DNA from: Actinomadura_C sp036008685
GTDB lineage: Bacteria; Actinomycetota; Actinomycetes; Streptosporangiales; Streptosporangiaceae
Assembly: GCA_036008685.1 (NCBI GenBank)
Contig: DASYNF010000118.1
Span: 1-64,000, forward strand
DNA: 64,000 nt
Direction: 5' to 3'
Part shown: positions 8,752 through 16,833 of the stretch, one piece after another
Layout: each line of letters starts with the position of its first letter
Position numbering within the stretch: position 1 is the first letter of the stretch
Translations under genes and position numbers: made by a program
The notes under the pieces: model-generated
Told to the model about the DNA's origin: nothing
The model's input: only the letters and a program-made list of their open reading frames with translations
Database searches by the model: none

Positions 8752-10290
8752 ATGACGGAAGACAACCGCGGGTCCGTTGGCACACCGTCGCATGAGGAGG
8801 ACAACCCGGTGCAGCAGGATCCTGACCGGGGCCCGGCCGTGAATCGGGGGTTCGCGCCGCCCGACGCATCCGGCGATGAGCCGCATCTCGCCGCGGCCGA
8901 CCGGCTGTCGGCCCCCGGCCAGGGACCGGTGGACCCCGGCCGTGGCTTCGGGCAGGCCGGGCCGCCACGGCCGGGTTTCGTGCCCCACAACCAGGACCCG
9001 AGCGGGACGCCCCCCTACAACTGGCCCCCACAGCAGCGACCGCCGATGCCGCCTCCGGCGGCCACCCCCTTCGGCGCCCCGCCACCACCAGGCCCCGGGG
9101 CGCCTCCGCCCGGGTACGGCGGCCCGGGTGGCGGTGGACCCAACTGGGCCCCCGTCCCTCCCCTCTCGGCTCCGGCGAGACGCGGGCCCGGACTGGGCGT
9201 ACTGGCCATCGTGGCGCTGGTGGCGGCTCTCGTGGCCGGCGTCGTCGGAGCCGGTGTGGGAGTGATGGCCGGCGGAGGGAACCAGGCCGACGGCCGCAGT
9301 GTCGATCTCGGCGGTACGTCCAGCAGCCCGGGCGGCAAGAGCCGGCCGGCCGGCACGGTCGCCGGGGTGGCCCAGCGGCTGCTCCCCAGCGTTGTGATGA
9401 TCAAGGTGCAGGGCAGCGACGGGCAGAGTGGAGCCGGCACCGGGTTCATCGCCCGGGACGGCTACATCATCACCAACAACCACGTGGTCGCGCCGGCGGC
9501 GGGCGGCCGCCTCCAGGTCGTGTTCAACGACCAGAAGACCACCTCGGCCACCGTCGTCGGGCGCGACCCGAGCTCGGATGTCGCGGTCATCAAGCCCGCG
9601 ACGACCAACGGGCTGCCGGCGCTGCAGCTCGGCAACTCCGACGACATCGCCGTCGGAGACTCGGTCATCGCGATCGGATCGCCTCTCGGGCTGCAGGGTT
9701 CGGTCACCACCGGGATCGTGAGCTCGGTCAACCGGGCCGTCCCCACGAACCGCGAGAGCGGCGGCGACGCCTCCGTGCTGAACGCGATCCAGACCGATGC
9801 CGCCATCAATCCGGGCAACTCCGGAGGCCCGCTGGTGGACGCCCAGGGCCGGGTGATCGGGATGAACACCGCCATCGCCACGCTCGGCGGTGGGGCAGCG
9901 GGCGGCCAGGCCCAGAGCGGCAGCATCGGTCTCGGCTTCGCCATCCCGGTGAACCAGGTCAAGCGGGTGGCCGAGCAGATCATCAACAAGGGCAAGGCCT
10001 CGCATGCCAAGATCGGCGCGACGATGGACCTGCAATACCAGGGCACCGGCGTACGCATCTCGGAGAGGACGCAGGCCGGCCAGGTGCCGGTCGCCAAGGG
10101 AGGCCCGGCGGAGCGGGCCGGCATGAAGGCCGGCGACATCATCACGGCCTTCGGCGGCAAGCCGGTGGCAGGCCCGACGGACCTCCTCGCGATGATCCGC
10201 AGTCACGCGCCGGGAGACAAGGTGAAGATCACCTTCAGGCGCGGCAGCAGTGAGAGCACCGTGGACGTGACCCTGGGCGAGGCGGACTGA
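8752..10290 (+). CDS. htrA: HtrA/DegP-like membrane serine protease with PDZ domain
   Basis: A 512-residue protein with a ~145-residue Pro/Gly-rich cytoplasmic tail and one transmembrane helix (GLGVLAIVALVAALVAG). A trypsin-like domain carries the triad: His in ITNNHVV, Asp in SSDVAVIK and Ser in PGNSGGPL. The C-terminal PDZ domain has AERAGMKAGDIITAFGG. It acts outside the membrane on misfolded proteins and, in the SigE pathway, is a candidate to help process the anti-sigma factor. ATG 8752 follows AGGAGAGACGGGG. It lies downstream of the rseB-like gene and upstream of tatB, as in mycobacteria. Confidence 0.95.
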   Translation: MTEDNRGSVGTPSHEEDNPVQQDPDRGPAVNRGFAPPDASGDEPHLAAADRLSAPGQGPVDPGRGFGQAGPPRPGFVPHNQDPSGTPPYNWPPQQRPPMPPPAATPFGAPPPPGPGAPPPGYGGPGGGGPNWAPVPPLSAPARRGPGLGVLAIVALVAALVAGVVGAGVGVMAGGGNQADGRSVDLGGTSSSPGGKSRPAGTVAGVAQRLLPSVVMIKVQGSDGQSGAGTGFIARDGYIITNNHVVAPAAGGRLQVVFNDQKTTSATVVGRDPSSDVAVIKPATTNGLPALQLGNSDDIAVGDSVIAIGSPLGLQGSVTTGIVSSVNRAVPTNRESGGDASVLNAIQTDAAINPGNSGGPLVDAQGRVIGMNTAIATLGGGAAGGQAQSGSIGLGFAIPVNQVKRVAEQIINKGKASHAKIGATMDLQYQGTGVRISERTQAGQVPVAKGGPAERAGMKAGDIITAFGGKPVAGPTDLLAMIRSHAPGDKVKITFRRGSSESTVDVTLGEAD

Positions 10291-10329
10291 TGCTCCGCAC
10301 GGGTTGACCATGGCCGGGGATACGCTGTG

Positions 10330-10355
10330 GGGGCCGGGCCGTTCGGTCCGGCCCC
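10330..10355 (+). terminator. GC-rich hairpin between htrA and tatB
   Basis: GGGGCCGG at 10330-10337 pairs perfectly with CCGGCCCC at 10348-10355, and the inner CCG/CGG can extend the stem. TTCT follows. It may terminate or attenuate read-through from htrA, or stabilise the processed tatB message. The T tract is weak. Confidence 0.45.
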
Positions 10356-10376
10356 TTCTGTTCCGTGGAGGATCAG

Positions 10377-10721
10377 GTGTTCGACGTCGGACTCGGCGAG
10401 ATGCTGGTTCTAGTCGTGCTCGCCCTGGTCATTTTCGGGGACCGGCTCCCGAAGGCCGCCGGTCAGGCCGGGCGTGCCCTCCGGCAACTGCGGACGCTGG
10501 CCAACACGGCGCAGCGCGACCTCAAGGAGGGGCTCGGCCCCGAGTTCGCCGACTTCGAGGTCACGGACCTCCACCCGCGTAACTTCGTCCGCAAGCACCT
10601 CTTCGAGGACCTGGACGACGATTTGGCCCGCGACGACCTCACCGACCACTACGAGCCCGCGGCGACCGCGTCCGAACTCGACTACGGCGAGCGTCCTCCG
10701 TTCGACCCCGAGGCGACATAG
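10377..10721 (+). CDS. tatB: Sec-independent (Tat) protein translocase subunit TatB
   Basis: A 114-residue protein with the TatA/B fold: a short N-terminus, one hydrophobic helix (GEMLVLVVLALVIFGD) and an amphipathic helix starting RLPKAAGQAGRALRQL. A charged C-terminal tail longer than that of TatA follows. GTG 10377 is preferred over GTG 10365 because GGAGG sits five bases upstream and homologues begin MFD(V/I)G. TatB forms the twin-arginine receptor with TatC, which is not in this window. Position after htrA is conserved in the sigE neighbourhood. Confidence 0.9.
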   Translation: MFDVGLGEMLVLVVLALVIFGDRLPKAAGQAGRALRQLRTLANTAQRDLKEGLGPEFADFEVTDLHPRNFVRKHLFEDLDDDLARDDLTDHYEPAATASELDYGERPPFDPEAT

Positions 10722-10812
10722 CGTCACGCCAGGCTCCGCGCGGAGGCTCGCGGGTCTCGAGGTGGGGTGTCCCTCGGGAGGCGGGTTCGGGCCCGCGAGG
10801 TGACGCCCCCTC

Positions 10813-10850
10813 AGATCAAGGCGGCCAAAGATCAAGGCGGGCCAAGGCGG
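10813..10850. repeat. Short direct repeats downstream of tatB
   Basis: AGATCAAGGCGG occurs at 10813-10824 and again at 10829-10840, followed by partial copies GCCAAGGCGG and ATCAAGG running into the adjacent hairpin. No coding function is seen; it may be slippage-derived sequence between convergent genes. Confidence 0.6.
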
Positions 10851-10851
10851 A

Positions 10852-10878
10852 TCAAGGGCCCCGGGCCGGGGCCCTTGA
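10852..10878. terminator. Bidirectional hairpin between tatB and mrp
   Basis: TCAAGGGCCCC (10852-10862) pairs perfectly with GGGGCCCTTGA (10868-10878) across a five-base loop. It sits between the convergent ends of tatB and mrp, six bases from the mrp stop, and can serve both strands. There is no long T tract. Confidence 0.6.
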
Positions 10879-10883
10879 CGGGG

Positions 10884-12023
10884 TCAGTGGCGGGTCGGGC
10901 TGATGCCGAGCTGGCGGCCGAGGAGGCCGCGGGACCGGCCCGCGAGCTTGTCGGCGATCGTCCGCAGCTCCTTGGCGGCCGGCGCGTCCGGGTCGGACAG
11001 GATCAGCGGCACACCGTTGTCGCTACCCTCGCGCAGGCGCAGGTCGATCGGCACCTGGCCGAGCAGCGGCACGCGGGCGCCGAGCGTCTGGGTGAGCGCT
11101 TCGGCGACCTGCTCGCCGCCACCGGAACCGAAGATCTCGGTGTGCTCGCCACAGTGCGGGCAGGGCAGGTAGGACATGTTCTCGATGACACCCGCCACCT
11201 GCTGGTGGGTCTGGGCGGCGATCGCACCGGCCCGCTCCGCCACCTCGGCGGCGGCCTGCTGGGGGGTCGTGACGACGAGGATCTCGGCGGACGGCAGCAG
11301 TTGCGCGACCGAGATGGCGATGTCGCCGGTCCCCGGCGGGAGGTCCATCAGGAGGACGTCGAGGTCGCCCCAGTAGACGTCGGAGAGGAACTGCTGGAGT
11401 GCGCGGTGCAGCATCGGCCCACGCCAGACGACCGGGCTGTTGCCCGGGGTGAACATGCCGACCGAGATCACCTTCACGTCATGCGCCGACGGCGGCATGA
11501 TCATGTCCCCGACCTTGGTCGGGCTGCCGGTGACACCGAGCATGCGGGGCACGGAGTGGCCGTAGATGTCGGCGTCGACGACGCCGACCTTGACGCCGGT
11601 CGCGGCGATGGCGACGGCCAGGTTGACGGTGATCGAGGACTTTCCGACACCGCCCTTGCCGCTCGCCACGGCATAGACCTTGGTGAGGGAGTTCGGCTGG
11701 GCGAAGGGGATCTCCTTGGCGGACTCGCCGCCGCGGAGCTTCTGCTGCAGTCCCTTGCGCTGTTCGTCGCTCATCACGTCGAGGTCGACGCGGACGGAGG
11801 TGACCCCCGGCAGCTTGGAAACGGCTGCCGTGACATCTTTGGTGATCTTGTCGCGGAGCGGGCATCCGGCGACGGTCAGGTAGATGCCCACGAGCACCGT
11901 GCCGTCCGGCTGGATGTCAACGCTCTTGACCATGTCGAGGTCGGTGATGGGGCGGCGGATCTCCGGGTCATTGACCGTCGCGAGTGCCGCGGTCACCTGC
12001 TCGCTGGTAACTGGGGAGGCCAT
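10884..12023 (-). CDS. mrp: Mrp/NBP35-type P-loop ATPase, iron-sulfur cluster carrier
   Basis: A 379-residue protein with an N-terminal FSCA/DUF59 domain (residues ~1-90, including DIQPDGTVLVGIYLT) and a MinD-like ATPase domain. The deviant Walker A is GKGGVGKSS near residue 122, and CPHC near 290 is the CxxC that bridges an iron-sulfur cluster in dimers. Mrp proteins hold and transfer Fe-S clusters in the cytoplasm. ATG 12023 is the family start; the frame runs on upstream with no homology. The convergent position to tatB mirrors Rv1229c. Confidence 0.93.
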   Translation of the reverse strand: MASPVTSEQVTAALATVNDPEIRRPITDLDMVKSVDIQPDGTVLVGIYLTVAGCPLRDKITKDVTAAVSKLPGVTSVRVDLDVMSDEQRKGLQQKLRGGESAKEIPFAQPNSLTKVYAVASGKGGVGKSSITVNLAVAIAATGVKVGVVDADIYGHSVPRMLGVTGSPTKVGDMIMPPSAHDVKVISVGMFTPGNSPVVWRGPMLHRALQQFLSDVYWGDLDVLLMDLPPGTGDIAISVAQLLPSAEILVVTTPQQAAAEVAERAGAIAAQTHQQVAGVIENMSYLPCPHCGEHTEIFGSGGGEQVAEALTQTLGARVPLLGQVPIDLRLREGSDNGVPLILSDPDAPAAKELRTIADKLAGRSRGLLGRQLGISPTRH

Positions 12024-12186
12024 GTCACCATGGTATGAGCGGAGTGGCCACCCGGCGAATCGCGCCGGGTGAGTCTTGCCATGCCGATAGGGCCCATGGC
12101 CACGGGGTTTCGGCCCGGCTCGCCGAAGGACGGCCCCGCGTTCAGGCCCATACCTTTGCCGCGATCTTGCGGTTCGGCGGTGCGGA

Positions 12187-12681
12187 TCAGGGCGGGCAGG
12201 CCCCGGTGGGGCTCCGTTCGCCGTCGAGCTCTTTGAGCAGTTGCTGCAGCTCCGAGCGGAGGAAGTCGCGGGTCGCCACCTCGTTGAGCGCCAGGCGCAC
12301 CCCCGCGATCTCCCGGGTGAGATATTCGGTCTCGGCGGCGTTGCGCTCACTCTGCGTGCGGTCCCGTTCGTACTGCACCCGGTCCCGGTCACCTTGCCGG
12401 TTCTGAGCCAGCAGGATCAGGGGGGCGGCGTAGGAGGCCTGCAGGGACAGCATCAGTGTCAGGAAGATGAAGGGAAACGGGTCGAATCGGTAGTGCCCCG
12501 GCGCCAGGCTGTTCCAGCCCATCCAGACCACGACGAAAACGGTCATGTAGACCAGAAATCGCGCGGTGCCGAGGAAGCGCGCGAACTGCTCGGACAGCCG
12601 GCCGAACGACTCCGGGTCGTAGTGCGGGCGGGGCAGCATCGTCCGGCGGACCTCGATCGGCTGATCCAGCCGTGCCTTCAT
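12187..12681 (-). CDS. DUF1003 membrane protein
   Basis: A 164-residue protein with two predicted transmembrane helices (FLVYMTVFVVVWMGW and FIFLTLMLSLQASYAAPLILL) separated by PGHYRFDPFPF. This is the DUF1003 signature. A charged, probably coiled-coil C-terminus follows (residues ~105-160, rich in R/E/Q). Function unknown. It starts two bases after the stop of the MgtE-N/CBS gene, so the pair is one transcription unit; in mycobacteria the same two families are neighbours. Confidence 0.85.
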   Translation of the reverse strand: MKARLDQPIEVRRTMLPRPHYDPESFGRLSEQFARFLGTARFLVYMTVFVVVWMGWNSLAPGHYRFDPFPFIFLTLMLSLQASYAAPLILLAQNRQGDRDRVQYERDRTQSERNAAETEYLTREIAGVRLALNEVATRDFLRSELQQLLKELDGERSPTGACPP

Positions 12682-12683
12682 GA

Positions 12684-14000
12684 TTAGCTCCGTACGGCCT
12701 CTTCTTCGGGGTCGGTGGGCTCATCGGGGCCCGCCTCCATGATCTGCTCCCGCCAGTCCTCCGGCAGCAGGTGATCAAGGACGTCGTCCACGGTGACGGC
12801 GCCGAGCAACTGGCCGCTCTCGTTGACGATCGCCACGGCCACCAGGTTGTAGGTCGCGAGATGGATCGCCACGGTCTCCAGCGGCGCGTCCGGTCGCAGT
12901 GGCTTCAGCTCGGGATCCACGAAGCCACTGACCAGCGCGGACGGCGGTTCCCGTAGGAGCCGCTGGAAGTGCACCATGCCCAGGTAACGGCCGGTGGGGG
13001 TCTCCACCGGCGGCCGGCACACGTACACGTGCGCGGCCTCCGCGGGGTTGAGGTCCGGGTTGCGGATCTGCGCGAGCGCCTCGGCCACGGTGGCGTCAGG
13101 AGGCACGGTCACCGGCTCGGTGGTCATCATGCCGCCCGCCGTTTCCTCCGGATACGACAGCAGCCGGCGCACCGGCGCGGCCTCCTTGGGCTCCATCAGG
13201 GCGAGCAGCCGTTCCCGCTGTTCGGCGGGCAGTTCCCCGAGCAGGTCCGCGGCGTCGTCGGGGTCCATCTCGTCGAGTACGTCCCCGGCCCGCTCCGGGT
13301 CGAGCGTGCCGACGAGCTCGACCTGGTCCCCTCTGGGCAGCTCCTCCACCACGTCGGCGAGCCGCCGGTCGTCGAGGGCCGCCGCGACCTCGGCACGCCG
13401 CTTCGCGGGGAGCTCGTGGATGACGTTGGCCAGGTCGGCCGCCTTCATCCGCTCGAAGGAGGCGATGAGGTTCTTCGCCCCCTGATCCTCCTGCTCGGAG
13501 GTCAGGCCGCGCACCGCGGTCCAGTCGACGACGAATGTCTCTCCCCGGCGGCGCAGGCCCAGCCTGCTCCGGCGCCCCCGGTCACCCCGGTCGCCGCGCT
13601 GGACGGCCACCTTGGTGATGAGCCAGTCGCCGGTACGGGTCCGTTCCATCGCGACGTCGACCACGGAGGCCTTCTCGCCGGTCTCGACCAGCTCGACCGT
13701 ACGGTCGAGCATCTCGGCCACCACCAATGTCTCCGAGCCCCGCTGCTGGAACCTCCGCATGTTCAGGCGCCCGTCGAAAATGATCGCGTCCGCCTCGATG
13801 TTCGTCACCCGCGTGATCGGCAGGAAGACGGGACGCCGCGGCTGCACCTCGACGACGAACCCGAGGACACGCGGCGGCTTGGGACTGGGGCGCAATGCCA
13901 CCACGACGTCGCGGACCCGCCCCACCTGATCGCCGGCCGGGTCGAAGACGGCCACTCCGGGGAGCCGGGCGATGAACACCCGTGCCGGGAATCCGGTCAT
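12684..14000 (-). CDS. PRC-barrel / MgtE N-domain / CBS-pair cytoplasmic protein (Rv1232c-like)
   Basis: A 438-residue soluble protein. An N-terminal PRC-barrel-like half (GVAVFDPAGDQVGRVRDVVV) is followed by a MgtE intracellular N-domain (residues ~195-300, with repeated DVLDEMDPDDAADLLGELP-type motifs) and two CBS domains (~300-420) including GAVTVDDVLDHLLPEDW. It lacks the five-helix channel of true MgtE, so it probably senses magnesium or nucleotides rather than transporting. It is followed two bases later by the DUF1003 membrane gene, a possible partner. Confidence 0.85.
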   Translation of the reverse strand: MTGFPARVFIARLPGVAVFDPAGDQVGRVRDVVVALRPSPKPPRVLGFVVEVQPRRPVFLPITRVTNIEADAIIFDGRLNMRRFQQRGSETLVVAEMLDRTVELVETGEKASVVDVAMERTRTGDWLITKVAVQRGDRGDRGRRSRLGLRRRGETFVVDWTAVRGLTSEQEDQGAKNLIASFERMKAADLANVIHELPAKRRAEVAAALDDRRLADVVEELPRGDQVELVGTLDPERAGDVLDEMDPDDAADLLGELPAEQRERLLALMEPKEAAPVRRLLSYPEETAGGMMTTEPVTVPPDATVAEALAQIRNPDLNPAEAAHVYVCRPPVETPTGRYLGMVHFQRLLREPPSALVSGFVDPELKPLRPDAPLETVAIHLATYNLVAVAIVNESGQLLGAVTVDDVLDHLLPEDWREQIMEAGPDEPTDPEEEAVRS

Positions 14001-14073
14001 GGCATCGAGGTTACCTATGATCGTGCAGCTCAGCCGAACGTGAGCATGCCCGCCGGCGCCAGGTCCCGGCGGA

Positions 14074-14100
14074 TGTCACATCGGCCCGGCCTTTCCCGTC
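14074..14100 (+). promoter_or_regulatory. Perfect ECF41-type target promoter
   Basis: TGTCACA at 14074-14080, a 16-base spacer and CGTC at 14097-14100 match the published ECF41 promoter pattern TGTCACA-N16-CGTC exactly. It drives rightward towards the ECF41 sigma gene at 14303 and the 38-codon ORF between them, which indicates autoregulation. Confidence 0.75.
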
Positions 14101-14189
14101 GTGCATGTGAAGTCGTACCCGCGTGGCCGCGCGGGGTGTCGTTCACGCGACGTCTCCATGTGAGGTCCATACGGACGGAGGGCGGACAG

Positions 14190-14306
14190 ATGGCCGATGT
14201 TTCCCCGGATCCACTTCGTACGCTGTCGTACCGGCTCGCGCGGTGGTTCACTCGACGCAGGTTCGGCGCCGTGCCGGACCCGGGACGCGCGGCGGGGCGA
14301 CGATGA
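14190..14306 (+). CDS. 38-residue ORF coupled to the ECF41 gene; possible remnant of its oxidoreductase partner
   Basis: ATG 14190 follows GGAGGGCGG at good spacing, and the ORF ends in an ATGA overlap with the sigma start, so it is likely translated. The product is short and basic (SYRLARWFTRRRFGAVPDP in its middle). That segment looks to me like the N-terminus of AhpD/carboxymuconolactone-decarboxylase-like proteins, the gene family that usually sits beside ECF41 sigma factors. This resemblance is from memory and unverified. It could also be only a translational coupler. No CxxC catalytic motif is present, so it cannot be a functional enzyme. Confidence 0.45.
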   Translation: MADVSPDPLRTLSYRLARWFTRRRFGAVPDPGRAAGRR

Positions 14307-15208
14307 GCGGGAGCGGGCCGGAGGAGGCCTTCGAACGGCACCGGAACCTGTTGTTCGCGGTGGCCTACAGGATGCTCGGCACCGTCGCGGACTCCGAGGA
14401 CGTGGTCCAGGACGTCTGGCTGAAGTGGTCGGCCGCCGATCGGCGCGGGGTCGAGGACCCGAAGGCCTATCTCGTGCGGATCGCGACGAATCTCGCGGTG
14501 GACCGGCTGCGGTCGGCCCGGGCGCAGCGGGAGACCTACGTGGGGCCCTGGCTCCCGGAGCCCCTGCTCACCACCCCCGACGTGGCCGAGGAGGTCGAGC
14601 TCGCCGAATCGGTGTCGATGGCGATGCTGGTCGTGCTGGAGACCCTGAGTCCCCTGGAGCGCGCCGTCTTCGTGCTCCGGGAGGTCTTCGGCTTGCCGCA
14701 TGGGGAGATAGCCGAGGCCCTCGGCAGATCGGAGGCGTCCGTGCGCCAGCTCGGTCACCGGGCGCGCGAGCACGTCCAGGCCCGCCGTCCCCGATTCGAC
14801 GCGGGGCCGGACGAGCGCCGCCGGGTCACGGACCGGTTCTTCGCGGCGGCCCTGGGCGGTGATCTCAACGAGCTGATGGAGGTCCTCGCGCCGGACGTCA
14901 CACTCTGGACCGATGGCGGCGGCAAGGTCCGCGCGGCGCTCCGTACGATCAGCGGCGCCGGCAAGGTGGCGCGCTGGCTGGCGGCCGTGGCCGACGGCAG
15001 GCCCTACGCCGGGGTCCACCCGCGGGACATGTGGATGGACCCCGCCTGGATCAACGGGGTCCCGGGCCTCGTGATCCAAGGCCCGGCCGGGCCGGTCGGG
15101 ATCCTTACGGTGGACATCGCCCCGGACGGCCGCATCGCGGCGATCCAGTTCGTCGCCAATCCGGACAAGCTGCGGACCGTGGCCGGGGGCCGGGAGTTCA
15201 CCATCTGA
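14303..15208 (+). CDS. sigJ: ECF41-family sigma factor with SnoaL-like C-terminal domain (SigJ-like)
   Basis: A 301-residue protein. Sigma regions 2 (DSEDVVQDVWLKW) and 4 (LPHGEIAEALGRSEASVRQLGHRA) occupy residues 1-165. A SnoaL/NTF2-like domain occupies ~175-301. ECF41 hallmarks are all present: WLPEP in the linker between the sigma regions, DGGGK in the C-domain and NPDKL near the end. In this family the C-terminal domain modulates activity in place of a separate anti-sigma factor. ATG 14303 overlaps the stop of the preceding 38-codon ORF, and a consensus ECF41 promoter lies at 14074-14100. Confidence 0.92.
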   Translation: MSGSGPEEAFERHRNLLFAVAYRMLGTVADSEDVVQDVWLKWSAADRRGVEDPKAYLVRIATNLAVDRLRSARAQRETYVGPWLPEPLLTTPDVAEEVELAESVSMAMLVVLETLSPLERAVFVLREVFGLPHGEIAEALGRSEASVRQLGHRAREHVQARRPRFDAGPDERRRVTDRFFAAALGGDLNELMEVLAPDVTLWTDGGGKVRAALRTISGAGKVARWLAAVADGRPYAGVHPRDMWMDPAWINGVPGLVIQGPAGPVGILTVDIAPDGRIAAIQFVANPDKLRTVAGGREFTI

Positions 15209-15236
15209 GCGCGGACATCTGCGAGATCACGGCTGT

Positions 15237-15752
15237 TCAGCGGTCGGCGCGGCGGCGTTTCCCGCCGACCATGAAGGGGCCCTTGGCCGCGGTCGAGGCC
15301 GGCGTCGGCACCGGCCGTACGGCGGCGTAGTCATCGCGCTGGCGGCCCGGTGCCTCGGAGGCCTCACCGGCCGGGGTCAGCCGCATCACGTAGGACTCAC
15401 GGGCCCAGAGCTCCGTCTGGCCGTCATGGGTGGCGGCGTTGAGCCGGTCCTTCGCCAGGAGCGGCACCACGGTGTCCCACAACTCCGTGCCGGGCTCGAC
15501 CTCGCTCACGGCGGCGGTGAAGGTGACCAGGTGCCCGCCCTTGTCCTTGCTGCGGACGATCACGGTCACGTGGTCGGCCTCGGGCAGACCGGGCAACGGC
15601 TGTTCGCCCTCCCCGCCGGTCAGGACATAGGCGGACCCCTCGTGCCACAGATGCCAGGCGGCCCGCGGCTGGGGCAGATCGGGCAACGCGATCCATATCA
15701 GCCCCGACTTCTTCGCGGCCTCCTCGATCAGAGCCGCGTCCAGGTCGCTCAT
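15237..15752 (-). CDS. FMN-binding split-barrel (pyridoxamine 5'-phosphate oxidase-like) protein
   Basis: A 171-residue protein. Residues 15-110 resemble the flavin split-barrel fold found in many actinobacterial PNPOx-like proteins (IWIALPDLPQPRAAWHLWHEGSAYVLTG, then VTVIVRSKDKGGHLVTFTAAV). The C-terminal ~35 residues are basic and low-complexity. No residue pattern identifies a substrate. It stands alone, convergent with the sigma factor gene. Family call moderate. Confidence 0.6.
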   Translation of the reverse strand: MSDLDAALIEEAAKKSGLIWIALPDLPQPRAAWHLWHEGSAYVLTGGEGEQPLPGLPEADHVTVIVRSKDKGGHLVTFTAAVSEVEPGTELWDTVVPLLAKDRLNAATHDGQTELWARESYVMRLTPAGEASEAPGRQRDDYAAVRPVPTPASTAAKGPFMVGGKRRRADR

Positions 15753-15860
15753 ACCGGCAGCGTCTCACAGCCCCCGGTCTTCCGCCGACCCACCGCGGGT
15801 CCACGGGCCGTCCACGGCGGTGGATAGCATCCGGGCCGTAACCGAGTGAAAGGCCGGTCG

Positions 15861-16799
15861 ATGCGCTCTCGTCGTTCAACGCTGGCGGTGCCGGGCAGCA
15901 ACCCGCGCTTCATCGAGAAGGCACAGGGCCTCCCCGCCGACGAGATCTTCCTTGACCTCGAGGACGCGGTGGCGCCGGCGGCCAAGGAGGACGCCCGCCG
16001 CAGCGTCGTCGCCGCCCTCAACGAGGGCGACTGGTCCGGAAGGGTACGGGTCGTCCGCGTCAACGACCTCACCACCCAGTGGACCTACCGGGACGTCATC
16101 GACGTCGTGGAGGGCGCGGGAGCCAACCTCGACTGCATCATGCTGCCCAAGGTCCGTGACGCCGCCGACGTTCAGTGGCTCGACCGGCTGCTCACCCAGA
16201 TCGAACGGAGCATGGGCTACGAGGTCGGCCGCATCGGCATCGAGGCGCAGATCGAGGACGCGCGCGGACTCACCCGGGTCGACTCGATCGCGGCGGCCTC
16301 CGAGCGGCTCGAGACGCTGGTCTTCGGGCCCGGCGACTTCATGGCCTCGATCAATATGAAGACCCTCGTCGTGGGGGAGCAGCCGCCGGGCTATACCGAG
16401 GGCGACGCTTATCACTACGTGCTCATGCGGATTCTCATGGCGGCCCGCGCCCATGACCTCCAAGCCATCGACGGGCCGTACTTCAATGTCCGGGACATCG
16501 ACGCCTTCACCCGGGTCGCACGCCGCTCCGCGGCCCTGGGTTTCGACGGCAAATGGGTGTTGCACCCCGCTCAGATCGAGGCGGCCAATGAGGTCTATTC
16601 CCCGGATCAGGACGATTACGACCACGCCGAACTGATTCTGGACGCCTATGAGCACTACACGACCGTGGAGATCCGCGGCGCGGCGATGCTCGGCGACGAG
16701 ATGATCGACGAGGCGTCCCGCAAGATGGCCCTGGTTATTGCCGCCAAAGGCCGCGCAGCAGGACTAAAGCGGACTAAATCCTTCAAGCCGTCCATCTAA
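15861..16799 (+). CDS. CitE-like CoA-ester lyase (HpcH/HpaI aldolase family)
   Basis: A 312-residue TIM-barrel protein of the citrate lyase beta / malyl-CoA lyase group. Visible family features are LAVPGSNPRFIEKA at the start, FLDLEDAVAP (acidic Mg2+ region, ~residues 34-43), a conserved Arg in VRVNDL, MLPKVRDAADV, GIEAQIEDARGL (metal Glu) and LVFGPGDFMASI. It probably cleaves or forms a beta-hydroxyacyl-CoA such as malyl- or citramalyl-CoA. ATG 15861 is preferred over GTG 15846 because GAAAGG sits between; TAGCAT at 15825-15830 could be its -10. No partner citrate lyase subunits are nearby. Confidence 0.85.
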   Translation: MRSRRSTLAVPGSNPRFIEKAQGLPADEIFLDLEDAVAPAAKEDARRSVVAALNEGDWSGRVRVVRVNDLTTQWTYRDVIDVVEGAGANLDCIMLPKVRDAADVQWLDRLLTQIERSMGYEVGRIGIEAQIEDARGLTRVDSIAAASERLETLVFGPGDFMASINMKTLVVGEQPPGYTEGDAYHYVLMRILMAARAHDLQAIDGPYFNVRDIDAFTRVARRSAALGFDGKWVLHPAQIEAANEVYSPDQDDYDHAELILDAYEHYTTVEIRGAAMLGDEMIDEASRKMALVIAAKGRAAGLKRTKSFKPSI

Positions 16800-16819
16800 T
16801 GCCTTACCGGGACATTAGC

Positions 16820-16825
16820 TAATAT
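16820..16825 (+). promoter_or_regulatory. Probable -10 element of a leaderless CPBP-protease promoter
   Basis: TAATAT ends eight bases before GTG 16834 in a locally AT-rich stretch, with no ribosome-binding site. This favours leaderless initiation at that GTG. Confidence 0.5.
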
Positions 16826-16833
16826 CTCATATC

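Noticed and set aside
12684..14000. Magnesium transporter MgtE
   Set aside because: The N-domain and CBS pair are present but the transmembrane channel is absent, so a transport call would be wrong.
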